Below are positions 1 through 8,328 of a DNA stretch of 64,000 nucleotides, one piece after another; the stretch's first letter is position 1, and each line of letters begins with the position of its first letter. The DNA is from Zwartia hollandica. Lineage in GTDB: Bacteria > Pseudomonadota > Gammaproteobacteria > Burkholderiales > Burkholderiaceae_B. A program made the position numbers and the translations under genes. The DNA is taken from NCBI RefSeq assembly GCF_019923725.1, contig NZ_JAHXRI010000007.1, positions 434,001-498,000 on the forward strand. The letters are read 5' to 3'. A model generated the notes under the pieces. The model worked only from the letters and a program-made list of their open reading frames with translations. It was not told the origin of the DNA and did not search any database.

Positions 1-36
1 TGACGCGAAGATTTCGCGCTCCAGCACAGCAGCCAT
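1..36 (-). CDS. 5' end of an unidentified leftward gene
   Basis: Only the first 12 codons lie in the window (peptide MAAVLEREIFAS). The start is supported by a strong Shine-Dalgarno AAGGAG six bases upstream. Too little is present to assign a family. The gene lies downstream of the autotransporter on the same strand, with 80 bp between them. Confidence 0.6.
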   Translation of the reverse strand, partial: MAAVLEREIFAS

Positions 37-42
37 GGCTAA

Positions 43-48
43 CTCCTT
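43..48 (-). promoter_or_regulatory. ribosome binding site of the edge gene
   Basis: On the minus strand this reads AAGGAG, six bases before an ATG. It is the main reason for calling the truncated gene at the left edge. Confidence 0.65.
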
Positions 49-116
49 GGGTTGAGTTCCTGATGGCCTAAGTTTAGCAGATTAGTATAAAAGTTACAAT
101 TTTTGTTTTTATAGTA

Positions 117-2819
117 TCAAAACTGAATCCGTATCCCTATCTGACCACCGTATAACGTCTGCGCACTTCTTACTTCACCTGCGAGCCCAGCATAAGCATA
201 GATATTGTCCTCAATGCGCAACGTGCCGTAGAGGCCCACTTGCACGAACACTGCGCCCGCTGTCGGTGTAGTCACTGCCAAAGATTGGCTTGCTAACGTC
301 GCATTCATAGTGGGATTCAATAAGCCTTGCGAATCTGCACCCACAGCGATGTTCGCCCGATAGGTGTAGGTGTCGCGCAGTGGGTCTTTGTTGGGGGAAG
401 AGAGTGCCACACCTAGTGCCCCACGCGCTCCGTTGCCGGTGTAGCGATCAAGCTGAAGCGCGGCCGCGCCGCTGCCTTCGTTATAGCCATTCTGATTCAC
501 TTGCTGATAGGTCACCCGCACGTATGGCGTAATACCCACGCCCTCATACGAAAAGTCTCGACTTAACCCGAGACTAAGCAACACATCATTGCCTATCACC
601 GCTTTGCTTTTAAAGCCACTCGTCAAACCCGTCACATCGCTTCGAGACAAATCCGTTGAGCTCAAGCCCACGCTTGCAACGCCGTCAAGCACGTACGCAT
701 CAAACAGGGACATCTTGCCGTAGGCAAAGAGTGCTCCCTGTTGCAGGTTGCTGTTGCCTCCATTAGCTGAGACCAAGGTATTTGCTAACGATATACCTGC
801 CCCGAGCTTAGTTTTTTGCTGTGCGTCTGAATAGAGATCTGAACCAAACACGATTTGATATAAGTTGCTTCCATAACCGCTACCACCAGTATTGCTCGTC
901 CGATCCCCACGCTGATAGGCGACCTCACCCCACAGCTTGCCGTCCGACACAGACTGGCCAGCATTGGGCAACCCCATGGGTATCGTCGAAGGCAAATCAC
1001 CAAGCCGAGCCAGCAAGCCCTGTTGCAGCCTCTGCGTCGTTTGTGGCAACACTGCTACTGAGGCTGCATGCACTTCGCCCGCCAAGCCCTTTACAAAATC
1101 CTGCAGACTTCCCGCTCGTTCCCCAGCGGTCGCATACAGAAGCTGTTCTTGCAGACTGCTCGAGGTACCCGCTTGGTTTAAGCTCACCAGGCGATCAAGC
1201 ACTGCGGCTGTTGCGTTGATATTGTGTGTTGTGTCCGCCAACGTATTCGTATAAGACAACGGCGCTGTAAAAAGATCTACGCTATTGCTGTTGCTCATAT
1301 TGTAAAAAGCAAGTAGCTGGGTACCTGCGGCGAGTTCAGCTGGTTGGACAATGGTAGTGAACCGCCCAGAGATAGCTTGCGCAGCGGTGATGATTCTAAA
1401 TTGATCACCCAATTGCGGCACATACACCGCGCTGCCGTACCCACTTTCAGAGGCACTAAAGAGATTACTAAGAGTCGGCCTAAGCGTTACACCAGAGTCA
1501 ATCACAAACTGGCCGCTTAGGACATTCATATAAGCGTAGTAACCACTCGCCCCTGCGGGTGAACTCGCGGACGACTGCAGTACCCCAGCAATATCTTGCT
1601 GAAAGACCGAGCCCTGTTGCATAGTCACCGGCGCATTGGTAGCTAGATAGCCGGGCGATTGCCCTGGCTTTAATACACCCGCGACAGTCAACGCACCCTG
1701 GATCGTGCCTGTACCCATCAGTTGAGCTCCACTTGCGACATACACAGGGCCCGTACCGGTCGCAGAGCTACCTTGTATCGACAAGGTACCCGATGCCACA
1801 GTTGTGCCGCCTGCGTACGTATTAGCGCCCGTCATCACTGTGGTGCCGTTACCCGTAAACGTTAAGCCTCCAGCACCAGAGAACACGCCAGATAAGGTTG
1901 CGCTTCCAGAAGTTGGATGGGCAATTGTGCCGCCTGCGCTTGTGACACTGAAGCTAATACTTGAACGATCACCGTTTTGTAGAAGTAACGAACCGCCCGT
2001 GAATATTGGATTGACGCTCACGCCCACGCTGCTCAGCCAAACGCTCGTGCCAGCAACCATGTCTGGTAACGTCACCGCCCCCGTGCTTGGCACACTAACG
2101 ACTAAATCCCAAATCGTTGACGATCCGGTTGCATTCACTAACAACCAGTTGTAGCCGCCGTAACTACCCGAGAGACTGCTGCTGGTGATGTTTGCAGAAG
2201 TTAAGCCGCTCAAAACACTCAGGTAACGCTCACTGGTAAGCACCGAACTGCTATCAATCCCGAAGGTCAGTCCGCTGGTGCCCGCAGCATTGGTCACCGA
2301 ACTCGCAGACAATTTGCCGTAATTGCTAGTGCTAGCGACGATGATGTTGTAATTCACCGGTAAAACGCCGGTGTAGGTCAAGGCACTGCTACTGGCACCT
2401 TGCTTATTGTTAATGGTTGTAATCGTGCCCGCGTTGTAAATTCCCGCGGTGCCGCCAGTAATCGTACCAGTATTGATCAGGGTACCGATGCTAGCGCCAT
2501 TGTTATTCTTTATGCCGTACGCCGTACCACTAATTGAACCTGCATTGGATAGGGTTGTGATCACTCCAGGACTGTTATTCACTATCCCTTCCGCAGCACC
2601 AGAGATCGTGCCGCCACTTGTCACATTAAAGGTGGTTGTTGTTACATTATTGGTGCATGGACCCGTGAGTGGCGCGATGACATTGCCGCATCCGTTAGCG
2701 TATGAAACCCCATGAAAGAAGAGGCTCAATACAAACAGCAGGGCGTGTACCTTGCGCAAGGCACGGCAGGCTAGGCTTGAGGGCCTAAGGCGCAGTAATG
2801 GCGGAATCGTCTCAAACAT
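117..2819 (-). CDS. autotransporter outer-membrane protein (type Va)
   Basis: A 900-residue protein with a signal peptide (basic N-terminus, hydrophobic stretch LLFVLSLFFHG, cleavage near residue 41). A Gly/Ser/Thr/Asn-rich passenger follows, with NTGTITG-type beta-helix repeats around residues 60-140. Around residues 310-350 there is an autotransporter-associated strand repeat (motif GANTYAGGTTVASGTL). Residues from about 610 to 900 look like an autotransporter beta-barrel domain, with GELWGEVAYQRGDR-like segments and a final aromatic residue (IRIQF), as expected for BAM recognition. The passenger would be displayed at the cell surface. Its ligand or activity cannot be told from sequence. 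It reads away from the metallo-hydrolase-like gene. Family assignment is firm; function is unknown. Confidence 0.88.
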   Translation of the reverse strand: MFETIPPLLRLRPSSLACRALRKVHALLFVLSLFFHGVSYANGCGNVIAPLTGPCTNNVTTTTFNVTSGGTISGAAEGIVNNSPGVITTLSNAGSISGTAYGIKNNNGASIGTLINTGTITGGTAGIYNAGTITTINNKQGASSSALTYTGVLPVNYNIIVASTSNYGKLSASSVTNAAGTSGLTFGIDSSSVLTSERYLSVLSGLTSANITSSSLSGSYGGYNWLLVNATGSSTIWDLVVSVPSTGAVTLPDMVAGTSVWLSSVGVSVNPIFTGGSLLLQNGDRSSISFSVTSAGGTIAHPTSGSATLSGVFSGAGGLTFTGNGTTVMTGANTYAGGTTVASGTLSIQGSSATGTGPVYVASGAQLMGTGTIQGALTVAGVLKPGQSPGYLATNAPVTMQQGSVFQQDIAGVLQSSASSPAGASGYYAYMNVLSGQFVIDSGVTLRPTLSNLFSASESGYGSAVYVPQLGDQFRIITAAQAISGRFTTIVQPAELAAGTQLLAFYNMSNSNSVDLFTAPLSYTNTLADTTHNINATAAVLDRLVSLNQAGTSSSLQEQLLYATAGERAGSLQDFVKGLAGEVHAASVAVLPQTTQRLQQGLLARLGDLPSTIPMGLPNAGQSVSDGKLWGEVAYQRGDRTSNTGGSGYGSNLYQIVFGSDLYSDAQQKTKLGAGISLANTLVSANGGNSNLQQGALFAYGKMSLFDAYVLDGVASVGLSSTDLSRSDVTGLTSGFKSKAVIGNDVLLSLGLSRDFSYEGVGITPYVRVTYQQVNQNGYNEGSGAAALQLDRYTGNGARGALGVALSSPNKDPLRDTYTYRANIAVGADSQGLLNPTMNATLASQSLAVTTPTAGAVFVQVGLYGTLRIEDNIYAYAGLAGEVRSAQTLYGGQIGIRIQF

Positions 2820-2970
2820 CTAAATTTTTTCTGATCTTATAGAGAAGCTTTGCTATGCTTTGTTTGAGATTGATCTCTAACATTCATTCGTTTTCAGTCT
2901 ACCATGTGATGGAACTGCCACCTCTCTTTCTATAGCTAGTTAAACAGCAAGAGACCCCTTTAAATCGCCG

Positions 2971-4071
2971 ATGCTTCCCCGAATTCTTCGTTCTAAGTTA
3001 TTCATCTTCGCGCTCGTGCTGCTTGCACTGAGTGCGAGTCTTTATGCGTATCGACAACCGTTGCTCGAGCGAATTATCCAAGTAGCCGTTGGACATCGGC
3101 TGTCCGTGAGCAACGCAGCCTACCTACCTGATGGTCTTCACATCGCCCTGTGTGGCGCTGGCTCTCAGTTTTTGGTCGATCCAAAACGCAGTGAGCCTTG
3201 TGTACTGGTGCTCGCAGGGCAACAACTCTTCGTGGTCGGTGCCGGCAATAAAAGCACTCAAATCATTGAGAGCATGAATTTCGGCGCTGGCGAAGTCAAA
3301 GCAATCTTTTTGACTTCATTCCACTCGTATCAAATAAACGGTTTAGGTCAGTTATTGAACTGGAACTGGTTACTCGCAAAGTCTGACATCCCTTTGCCCG
3401 TTTTAGGTCCCAAGGGAGTAGAAGATGTTGTCTCGAGTTTGAATCTGGCGTATGCCATTGACAGCCGATTCAAGCTCGACACCTTGAATCCAAAAAATTT
3501 ATCGTACGTTAGTTATGGTGGCCGACCCATCACCATTCATTTTGACAAGCCTGACGACGTCGCGACTATTTCTAAGACAAAAGATCTAGAAGTCTTGGCC
3601 TTTCAAGTCAACGCAGACAGCAATGCGCAATCTCTTGGCTATATTTTTCGTTATAAAGGTCGCAGCGCTTTAATCACCGGCGATATTTCCAAAAGCGCAA
3701 ATATCGTTGAGCGAGCGAAAAATGTTGATCTGCTCGTACATGATGCCTTATCGCCAGTGTTGATGCAGGCGTATTTGAATGGCGCCGTTAAGTCTGGCCT
3801 GACACATGTTTCCGACCTTTTTTCAACGATCATGACGCAGCACACCTCACCGGAAGAGGCCGCTCAAACTGCGTCGCGTGCAGCTGTCAAATACCTACTG
3901 CTGTCTGGCATCACCCCCCCGCTGCAATTGCCAGGCGCGGAGGGCATCTTTATGGGCCAAGCCAAAAAACTCTATAACGGTCCCATCAAAATTGGGGTCG
4001 ATGGCGACGTGGTGTCAATGCCTGCGTACTCGGATGAGTTCAACCTAAGAAACCTCATCACGCGGTTCTAA
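2971..4071 (+). CDS. metallo-beta-lactamase-fold protein with degenerate metal site
   Basis: A 366-residue protein with one N-terminal membrane anchor (residues 10-26) followed by an MBL-fold hydrolase-like domain, probably periplasmic. The fold is recognisable from LTSFHSYQINGL (equivalent of THxHxDHxxGL), ITGDIS, LLVHDAL and HTSPEEAAQTASRA. Most metal ligands are changed: the first His of HxHxDH is Ser, the Asp is Tyr and the last His is Gln. The usual His after the helix (LTHxSPR) reads LLLSGITPP. It is therefore probably a non-catalytic or repurposed member. The stop is two bases from the next ATG, so the two genes are likely co-transcribed. The start is the first ATG with a full membrane anchor; the ribosome binding site is weak. 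Confidence 0.72.
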   Translation: MLPRILRSKLFIFALVLLALSASLYAYRQPLLERIIQVAVGHRLSVSNAAYLPDGLHIALCGAGSQFLVDPKRSEPCVLVLAGQQLFVVGAGNKSTQIIESMNFGAGEVKAIFLTSFHSYQINGLGQLLNWNWLLAKSDIPLPVLGPKGVEDVVSSLNLAYAIDSRFKLDTLNPKNLSYVSYGGRPITIHFDKPDDVATISKTKDLEVLAFQVNADSNAQSLGYIFRYKGRSALITGDISKSANIVERAKNVDLLVHDALSPVLMQAYLNGAVKSGLTHVSDLFSTIMTQHTSPEEAAQTASRAAVKYLLLSGITPPLQLPGAEGIFMGQAKKLYNGPIKIGVDGDVVSMPAYSDEFNLRNLITRF

Positions 4072-4073
4072 GT

Positions 4074-4826
4074 ATGGCGACAAACATCATTCAGTTATTT
4101 TCTAAAACACAGATCTTTTTTATCTGTCTGGGTGTACTGGCACAAATTTCATTTTTTGATACCTTGCGTTATTTTTTCGAACGCGGCGTATGGGGATATC
4201 CAAAACTAGGCTGGCTCATCCCTCAAAAAATAGTTCATTTAGGTTTTTTTGAAGTTAACTCCACTACGGTCATTACCTTGCATGCCGCAACGAGCTTCTT
4301 GTTGTACGGCGGGGTACTTTGCCAGTTAGGGATCATGCTTTTTGTGCGCCCGTCGCCTGCAAAGGCGCGCTTTCATAAGCTCTTTGGTCGAACGCTCGCC
4401 TTTGTTTGCTTACCGATATTCGCGTTGTTTGCGTTGATTCTCAATAGCCAAATGATTCAATCACCCGCCAATCAACTGTTATTCGGCGTGATTCCGCTGT
4501 TGGTTCTCTGGGGCTTTATTCAGGCCATCTGCGCCGCGCGCTCGCATGACCAGACGCGGCATATCGATGCCGTGTATTTAATCCTCATGTGTTTGAATGC
4601 CGCGGCGATCACGCGTCTATGTGTCGGATTGCTCTATGCGGCTGGCCTATCGACCACCTTTTTGATGCAAAATCAAGAACCAGCGGTGATTGGTCCAATC
4701 TTTCGAACCGTCTTGCTCATTTTGATCTTGAGTGCCTCTTATCTGTCTTGCGACAGATTTAAAGCCAACTACAAGCCGATTTTGTTGTTAGGTACTTTCT
4801 TGGGCGTCGCGATTTGGGTGGCATAA
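4074..4826 (+). CDS. multi-pass inner-membrane protein (DUF2306-like, tentative)
   Basis: A 250-residue protein with about seven hydrophobic segments. A conserved-looking loop (RFHKLFGRTLAF) and a second one (TRHIDAVYLILM) recall the His/Arg pattern of DUF2306-type membrane proteins, but this match is by eye. It follows the MBL-fold gene by two bases and probably forms an operon with it. No transport or enzyme motif is visible. Confidence 0.6.
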   Translation: MATNIIQLFSKTQIFFICLGVLAQISFFDTLRYFFERGVWGYPKLGWLIPQKIVHLGFFEVNSTTVITLHAATSFLLYGGVLCQLGIMLFVRPSPAKARFHKLFGRTLAFVCLPIFALFALILNSQMIQSPANQLLFGVIPLLVLWGFIQAICAARSHDQTRHIDAVYLILMCLNAAAITRLCVGLLYAAGLSTTFLMQNQEPAVIGPIFRTVLLILILSASYLSCDRFKANYKPILLLGTFLGVAIWVA

Positions 4827-4829
4827 CGC

Positions 4830-4846
4830 GACCCTGAGGGAGGGTC
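4830..4846 (+). terminator. possible weak hairpin terminator
   Basis: A perfect 6-bp stem (GACCCT/AGGGTC) with a 5-base loop lies just after the membrane-protein stop. A T run follows only after a gap, so termination is uncertain. Confidence 0.35.
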
Positions 4847-4899
4847 ACAACGATTTTTCAGAACGACCTCTCCGAAATTTAAAAAAAATTTAACTAACA

Positions 4900-4935
4900 T
4901 AGATATTATTTTTATCATTATTTTGATAATATCTA
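4900..4935 (+). promoter_or_regulatory. palindromic operator upstream of hipB
   Basis: A perfect 10-bp inverted repeat (TAGATATTAT and ATAATATCTA) ends three bases before the hipB ATG. A second dyad inside it, TATC-N8-GATA, recalls the TATCC-N8-GGATA boxes bound by E. coli HipB but with different spacing. It is the natural site for autorepression by the HipB/HipA complex. A -10-like GATAAT lies in the right arm and no Shine-Dalgarno is visible before the ATG, so the message may be leaderless (inference). Confidence 0.62.
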
Positions 4936-4938
4936 TAT

Positions 4939-5301
4939 ATGCCTAAGAAACCACAAGCACTTACTATGTTGCCGCCGTTGGTTCAGGCTCATTTGCGTGA
5001 ACTGGGTGAGAATCTCGTTATTGCACGCAAGCGTCGTGGCGAATCTCGTCGCCAGTGGGCAGAGCGGATCGGTGTGTCAGAACCAACCCTCATGCGCATG
5101 GAACAAGGCGACGCATCTGTCGCATTAGGTATCTATGCGACTGCGCTTTGGTTAATTGGCCGCTCTAATGAGTTGGCCACACTGGCCGCACCTGAGTTTG
5201 ATCTAGGAGCCCTCGATCTAAGCGTGCAGGCCGCCAAAAAGAGATCTGTCCGCAAGCCAGTTTCTCTGGAAAGCCGACTACGCGCAAAGGCCACCCCATG
5301 A
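4939..5301 (+). CDS. hipB: HipB-like XRE antitoxin / autorepressor
   Basis: A 120-residue protein with an XRE helix-turn-helix at about residues 20-75 (LGENLVIARKRRGESRRQWA, then VSEPTLMRMEQG). A basic C-terminal tail follows. It overlaps the hipA-like gene by four bases (ATGA), the usual order in hipBA operons where the antitoxin is encoded first. It probably binds the palindrome directly upstream and neutralises HipA. The extended basic tail resembles those of longer HipB homologues. Confidence 0.82.
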   Translation: MPKKPQALTMLPPLVQAHLRELGENLVIARKRRGESRRQWAERIGVSEPTLMRMEQGDASVALGIYATALWLIGRSNELATLAAPEFDLGALDLSVQAAKKRSVRKPVSLESRLRAKATP

Positions 5302-6545
5302 CTGTCGCCTCACCGTATCAACCTCAAGATGAGATGAGCCTCTGGTGGCTGGGTGAACCTGAGAATCCCGCACTGATCGGGCGTTTGCAATTCACACAGA
5401 GCCTGCGTGGTGTTGGGTTGCGCTATGACTCCGCGTGGTTACGTCACGGCTTTGCCCTGAGTGAAGACTTACCGCTTCGTGATCATCTATTTCTGCCCAC
5501 CACGAAAGACTCAGCCGCTGGAGCAGTAGACGACGCGCGACCAGACCGCTGGGGCGAGCGCATCATCCGAGCCTTCGATCGGCCGGTCCGCTTATCCGTC
5601 ATGGAGTACCTGTACTTTGCGGGTGATAACCGATTTGGTGCCTTGGGTGTATCCGTCTCCGACAACACATACCGGCCACATATAACGGGCCCACTCCCAA
5701 AGTTACCCGACCTTGGATCGATTGAAGCCAGCATCGCGGAGGTTTTTGCTGGTGCACCTGTAAACGAACACTTGTTGCGCCTAATCAAACCGGGGGCCAG
5801 CATGGGCGGTGCTCGGCCAAAGGCACTCATCGATCTTGCGGGGACGCAATGGGTTCTTAAGTTTCGAGAAGAAGGCGAGTCAACTGACACCCCTCTAATT
5901 GAACACGCCACCATGACTCTTGCGCGCAGTTGCGGAATTAATGTTGCAGAGACAAAAGCGTTACCTCTACGCAAAGGTCACGCAATCGCTGTCAAACGCT
6001 TTGATCGCGTGGCGAATAAGCGAATTCACAGCCTCTCTGCCGCAGTCGTGTTGCGTGCCTGCGCAGAAGACTTGAGCTATCCTACGCTCGCCCTTTGGTT
6101 AAGAAGAAAGGGCTCAGTCAGAACTGGCCAAGCCACACAAGACATGCGCGAACTCTTCCGACGGATGGTTTTTAATATTCTGATCGATAACAATGATGAT
6201 CACGAAAAGAACCATGTTGTGCAGATGGACGACACGGGAAGTTACCACCTATCACCAGCCTTCGATGTCCTGCCAACCGGTCAGGCACTCGGATTTCAAC
6301 AAATGCGCGTTGGTACCCTTGGCACCGAGTCCACTCTTGAAAACGCCATCTCGGAACACAACCTCTTTGGTCTAACCTACGACCAAGCTCTTGCGGAGAT
6401 AAGTCGGGTTATACGTTGCGTAGACGGATGGGAAACACACTTCAGAGATAACGGTGTATCCGAATCAGATTTAATTCAACTCAGAACTCAGATAGATCGC
6501 CCATTTTTACGTCAACAGCGCTTAGGTTGGTTGAAGATTAATTGA
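5298..6545 (+). CDS. hipA: HipA-like serine/threonine kinase toxin
   Basis: A 415-residue protein of normal HipA length. The N-terminal subdomain is followed by the Gly-rich loop KPGASMGGARPK (about residues 164-175). Next come the ATP-binding Lys in WVLKF, AVKRFDR (231-237), the catalytic loop NNDDHEKN (298-305) and the metal-binding SPAFDVLP (Asp 323). The catalytic Asp, Lys and Asn are all present, so the kinase should be active. HipA kinases phosphorylate targets such as glutamyl-tRNA synthetase and cause growth arrest or persistence; the target here is not known. It is translationally coupled to hipB. Confidence 0.87.
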   Translation: MTVASPYQPQDEMSLWWLGEPENPALIGRLQFTQSLRGVGLRYDSAWLRHGFALSEDLPLRDHLFLPTTKDSAAGAVDDARPDRWGERIIRAFDRPVRLSVMEYLYFAGDNRFGALGVSVSDNTYRPHITGPLPKLPDLGSIEASIAEVFAGAPVNEHLLRLIKPGASMGGARPKALIDLAGTQWVLKFREEGESTDTPLIEHATMTLARSCGINVAETKALPLRKGHAIAVKRFDRVANKRIHSLSAAVVLRACAEDLSYPTLALWLRRKGSVRTGQATQDMRELFRRMVFNILIDNNDDHEKNHVVQMDDTGSYHLSPAFDVLPTGQALGFQQMRVGTLGTESTLENAISEHNLFGLTYDQALAEISRVIRCVDGWETHFRDNGVSESDLIQLRTQIDRPFLRQQRLGWLKIN

Positions 6546-6613
6546 TTTAGCTTAGTCAGTTATGAATCGGACACCACTTTGACTAGTTAGCCACTCTTGT
6601 ACAAAAGCAAGCA

Positions 6614-7048
6614 CTATGCCGCCAAGCGCCAACCGGCCCTAGTATCATCAGATAAGACTAACTTTACATTTTGACGATCATCTAGCTCGATTAGACGATC
6701 AATGAGTTCCTGGACCTTTACATTGCCATCGATATTTTCCAAATACAACAATCGTATCAATCGGTCATAACCTGTGGGAATGCGACCCCGGCGCTCCCAT
6801 AAGGACACCGTTTGTTCAGTGCTTCCCAATAAATCTGCCAGCCGCTTCTGAGATAGGCCAAGCTCCTTTCGCAGGAAGCGAATTTCGGCGGCACTTAATG
6901 TGGACTTGGCAGCCAGCGTCCTTCCGATGACCTCGTGAAGTTGCTCTGCATCTGTAATCGATACCGCTTTTTCCCCATCAAACTTACAAACTTGGTACCC
7001 GTTTGTAAGCCAGACATTTTTCAATCCGCACTCAGTGTAGTGATACAT
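6614..7048 (-). CDS. XRE-type regulator resembling MqsA-family antitoxins, without visible toxin
   Basis: A 144-residue protein. The N-terminal segment (YHYTECGLKNVWL, NGY) resembles MqsA/YgiT-like antitoxins but lacks their paired CxxC zinc motifs. Residues about 55-110 are a helix-turn-helix (IRFLRKELGLSQKRLADLLG, then TEQTVSLWERRGR). No toxin-like ORF lies next to it; the convergent neighbour is hipA. It is either an orphan antitoxin or an independent DNA-binding regulator. Confidence 0.68.
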   Translation of the reverse strand: MYHYTECGLKNVWLTNGYQVCKFDGEKAVSITDAEQLHEVIGRTLAAKSTLSAAEIRFLRKELGLSQKRLADLLGSTEQTVSLWERRGRIPTGYDRLIRLLYLENIDGNVKVQELIDRLIELDDRQNVKLVLSDDTRAGWRLAA

Positions 7049-7241
7049 AACGTGATCCGCACCGATTTGATCCCAGTGTTAAACGAAGACAGCAAAGAAG
7101 ACTCGCTTAGAACTATGTTCCATAGACCTAAATAAATCCACGCCTTTTACACAATCAAACACTTGTCACCTTTCGTAACGTCCGGCACCATCGCATCTAG
7201 ATCAAGTAGCTGTTTGCGAGCACTACATACGTCCATGCCGA

Positions 7242-7270
7242 TTGATTTAGAGCGCCATAAAAGTTATACT
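7242..7270 (+). promoter_or_regulatory. sigma70-type promoter
   Basis: TTGATT at 7242-7247 and TATACT at 7265-7270 are separated by exactly 17 bases, with transcription expected to start near 7277. It is among the best sigma70 matches seen in the window and points at a short structured RNA ending in a terminator. Confidence 0.6.
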
Positions 7271-7276
7271 TCGTCT

Positions 7277-7338
7277 ACTACTTCCCTGAATACTTTGATG
7301 TTCAGGTGCAGGCCCCCGCAAGGGGGCTTTGCTTTTTT
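7277..7338 (+). ncRNA. candidate short structured RNA or attenuator leader
   Basis: The predicted transcript has two tandem hairpins. The first is CCTGAA/TTCAGG at 7285-7306 with a 10-base loop. The second is the terminator stem at 7312-7327. No ORF of useful length fits in it. It could be a free small RNA of about 62 nt or a leader that controls read-through into the NYN gene starting 14 bases later. Existence is inferred from promoter plus terminator only. Confidence 0.4.
7312..7338 (+). terminator. rho-independent terminator
   Basis: A perfect 6-bp stem GCCCCC/GGGGGC with a GCAA tetraloop is followed by a T-rich tract (TTTGCTTTTTT). It is the clearest intrinsic terminator in the window and sits just before the NYN gene. 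Confidence 0.78.
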
Positions 7339-7351
7339 GTATGAGGCAATA

Positions 7352-7978
7352 TTGCGCACGACGGTCTACATTGATGGATTTAATCTCTACTACGGCAGTC
7401 TCAAAAAGACTCCTTACAAGTGGCTAGACCTCTGGAGCTACTTTCAAAGAGCATTGCCAAAAGACTGTAACCTGACAAAAATCAAATACTTCACCGCACG
7501 CGTATCTCCGCTCCCTAGCGACCTAAGCGCGCCTGCGCGCCAGGATGCTTACATAAGAGCATTGCGCGCCCTGTACCATGACAAAATCGAGATAATTGAA
7601 GGCCATTTCAGTACAAAAAAAGTACGTATGCCGCTCTCAATTCCGCCGCACAACACAGTTGAGGTCATTAAAAGCGAAGAGAAAGGCTCTGACGTTAATC
7701 TCGCTGTAGAGCTTCTAAACGACTCTTGGAAACAGCTAATTGATTGTGCCGTTGTAGTCTCCAACGACGCTGATCTCGCGAGGTCTATGGCGATCGTTAA
7801 ACGACAGAAAACTGCAAAAATTTTACTTCTGACTCCCGGTGGGCCGATCCGAAAACCACTTGCTGTACTAACAAAATGGGCACATCAGCAGCTCAACGTC
7901 CTGCCTGGTGATCTAGCGCAGTCACAGCTTCCAAGCCGAATACTTGGAACAACAATTACCAAGCCAAATAGCTGGTAA
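7352..7978 (+). CDS. NYN-domain (PIN-like) putative ribonuclease
   Basis: The conserved part begins TVYIDGFNLYYG, contains KGSDVNLAVELL and ends VVVSNDADLARSM. These are the acidic motifs of the NYN/PIN-like nuclease fold (LabA/DUF88 type). The acidic residues needed for metal binding are present. The frame is open back to an ATG at 7163, but that stretch crosses a promoter and a terminator and is not protein-like. A TTG at 7352 with GAGG five bases upstream is the better start, giving about 208 residues. Role unknown; NYN proteins are often RNA-processing or defence-linked nucleases. Confidence 0.75.
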   Translation: MRTTVYIDGFNLYYGSLKKTPYKWLDLWSYFQRALPKDCNLTKIKYFTARVSPLPSDLSAPARQDAYIRALRALYHDKIEIIEGHFSTKKVRMPLSIPPHNTVEVIKSEEKGSDVNLAVELLNDSWKQLIDCAVVVSNDADLARSMAIVKRQKTAKILLLTPGGPIRKPLAVLTKWAHQQLNVLPGDLAQSQLPSRILGTTITKPNSW

Positions 7979-8118
7979 GTCTTTCGACCATTTATAAGCG
8001 GCCAAGCCACTAGTAATTCCCCAACGACTGCGCACAGCTGGCGCCACCCCCCCGTAACTCGCCCCCCAAGCAGTTATACTTTCTACAACTAAAACCACCA
8101 TCCTTTCTAGAGCGGACC

Positions 8119-8328
8119 TTGGTCAAAGCGGTTTATCTCGCTGGTAACTCTTATCCCGGTGACCGCGCTCTTGAAGAGCGGGTTACGCAGTTTTTATCTG
8201 CACGCCTGGGTATCAGCACCTATCCGCAAAGCTGTCTGATTCCACCGCCAGAGCAACTGACGGTAGACCCCTTGATTCACTACACCTTGCACGGTCTACA
8301 AGAAAACCGGCGCTATCAAATAACATGA
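8119..8328 (+). CDS. small unidentified ORF coupled to kpsC
   Basis: A 69-residue frame that begins at TTG and has no better start. Its stop overlaps the kpsC start (ATGA), which argues for translational coupling. The tail VDPLIHYTLHGLQENRRYQ recalls the DPLxHYxxxG segment in N-terminal modules of capsule glycosyltransferases. It may be a remnant of such a module. Real expression is not certain. Confidence 0.4.
   Translation: MVKAVYLAGNSYPGDRALEERVTQFLSARLGISTYPQSCLIPPPEQLTVDPLIHYTLHGLQENRRYQIT

Noticed and set aside
785-2715. Several open frames antisense to the autotransporter and one overlapping it
   Set aside because: They lie within a repetitive, Gly/Thr-rich gene, where other frames stay open by composition. 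They show no family motifs or ribosome binding sites.
7163-7351. Long N-terminal extension of the NYN protein from the ATG at 7163
   Set aside because: It would read through a promoter and an intrinsic terminator and its sequence does not look like a protein domain; the TTG at 7352 has a ribosome binding site.
8052-8080. A TATACT box before the small ORF upstream of kpsC, similar to the box at 7265
   Set aside because: No acceptable -35 element lies at 16-18 bases, so I do not call it a promoter.
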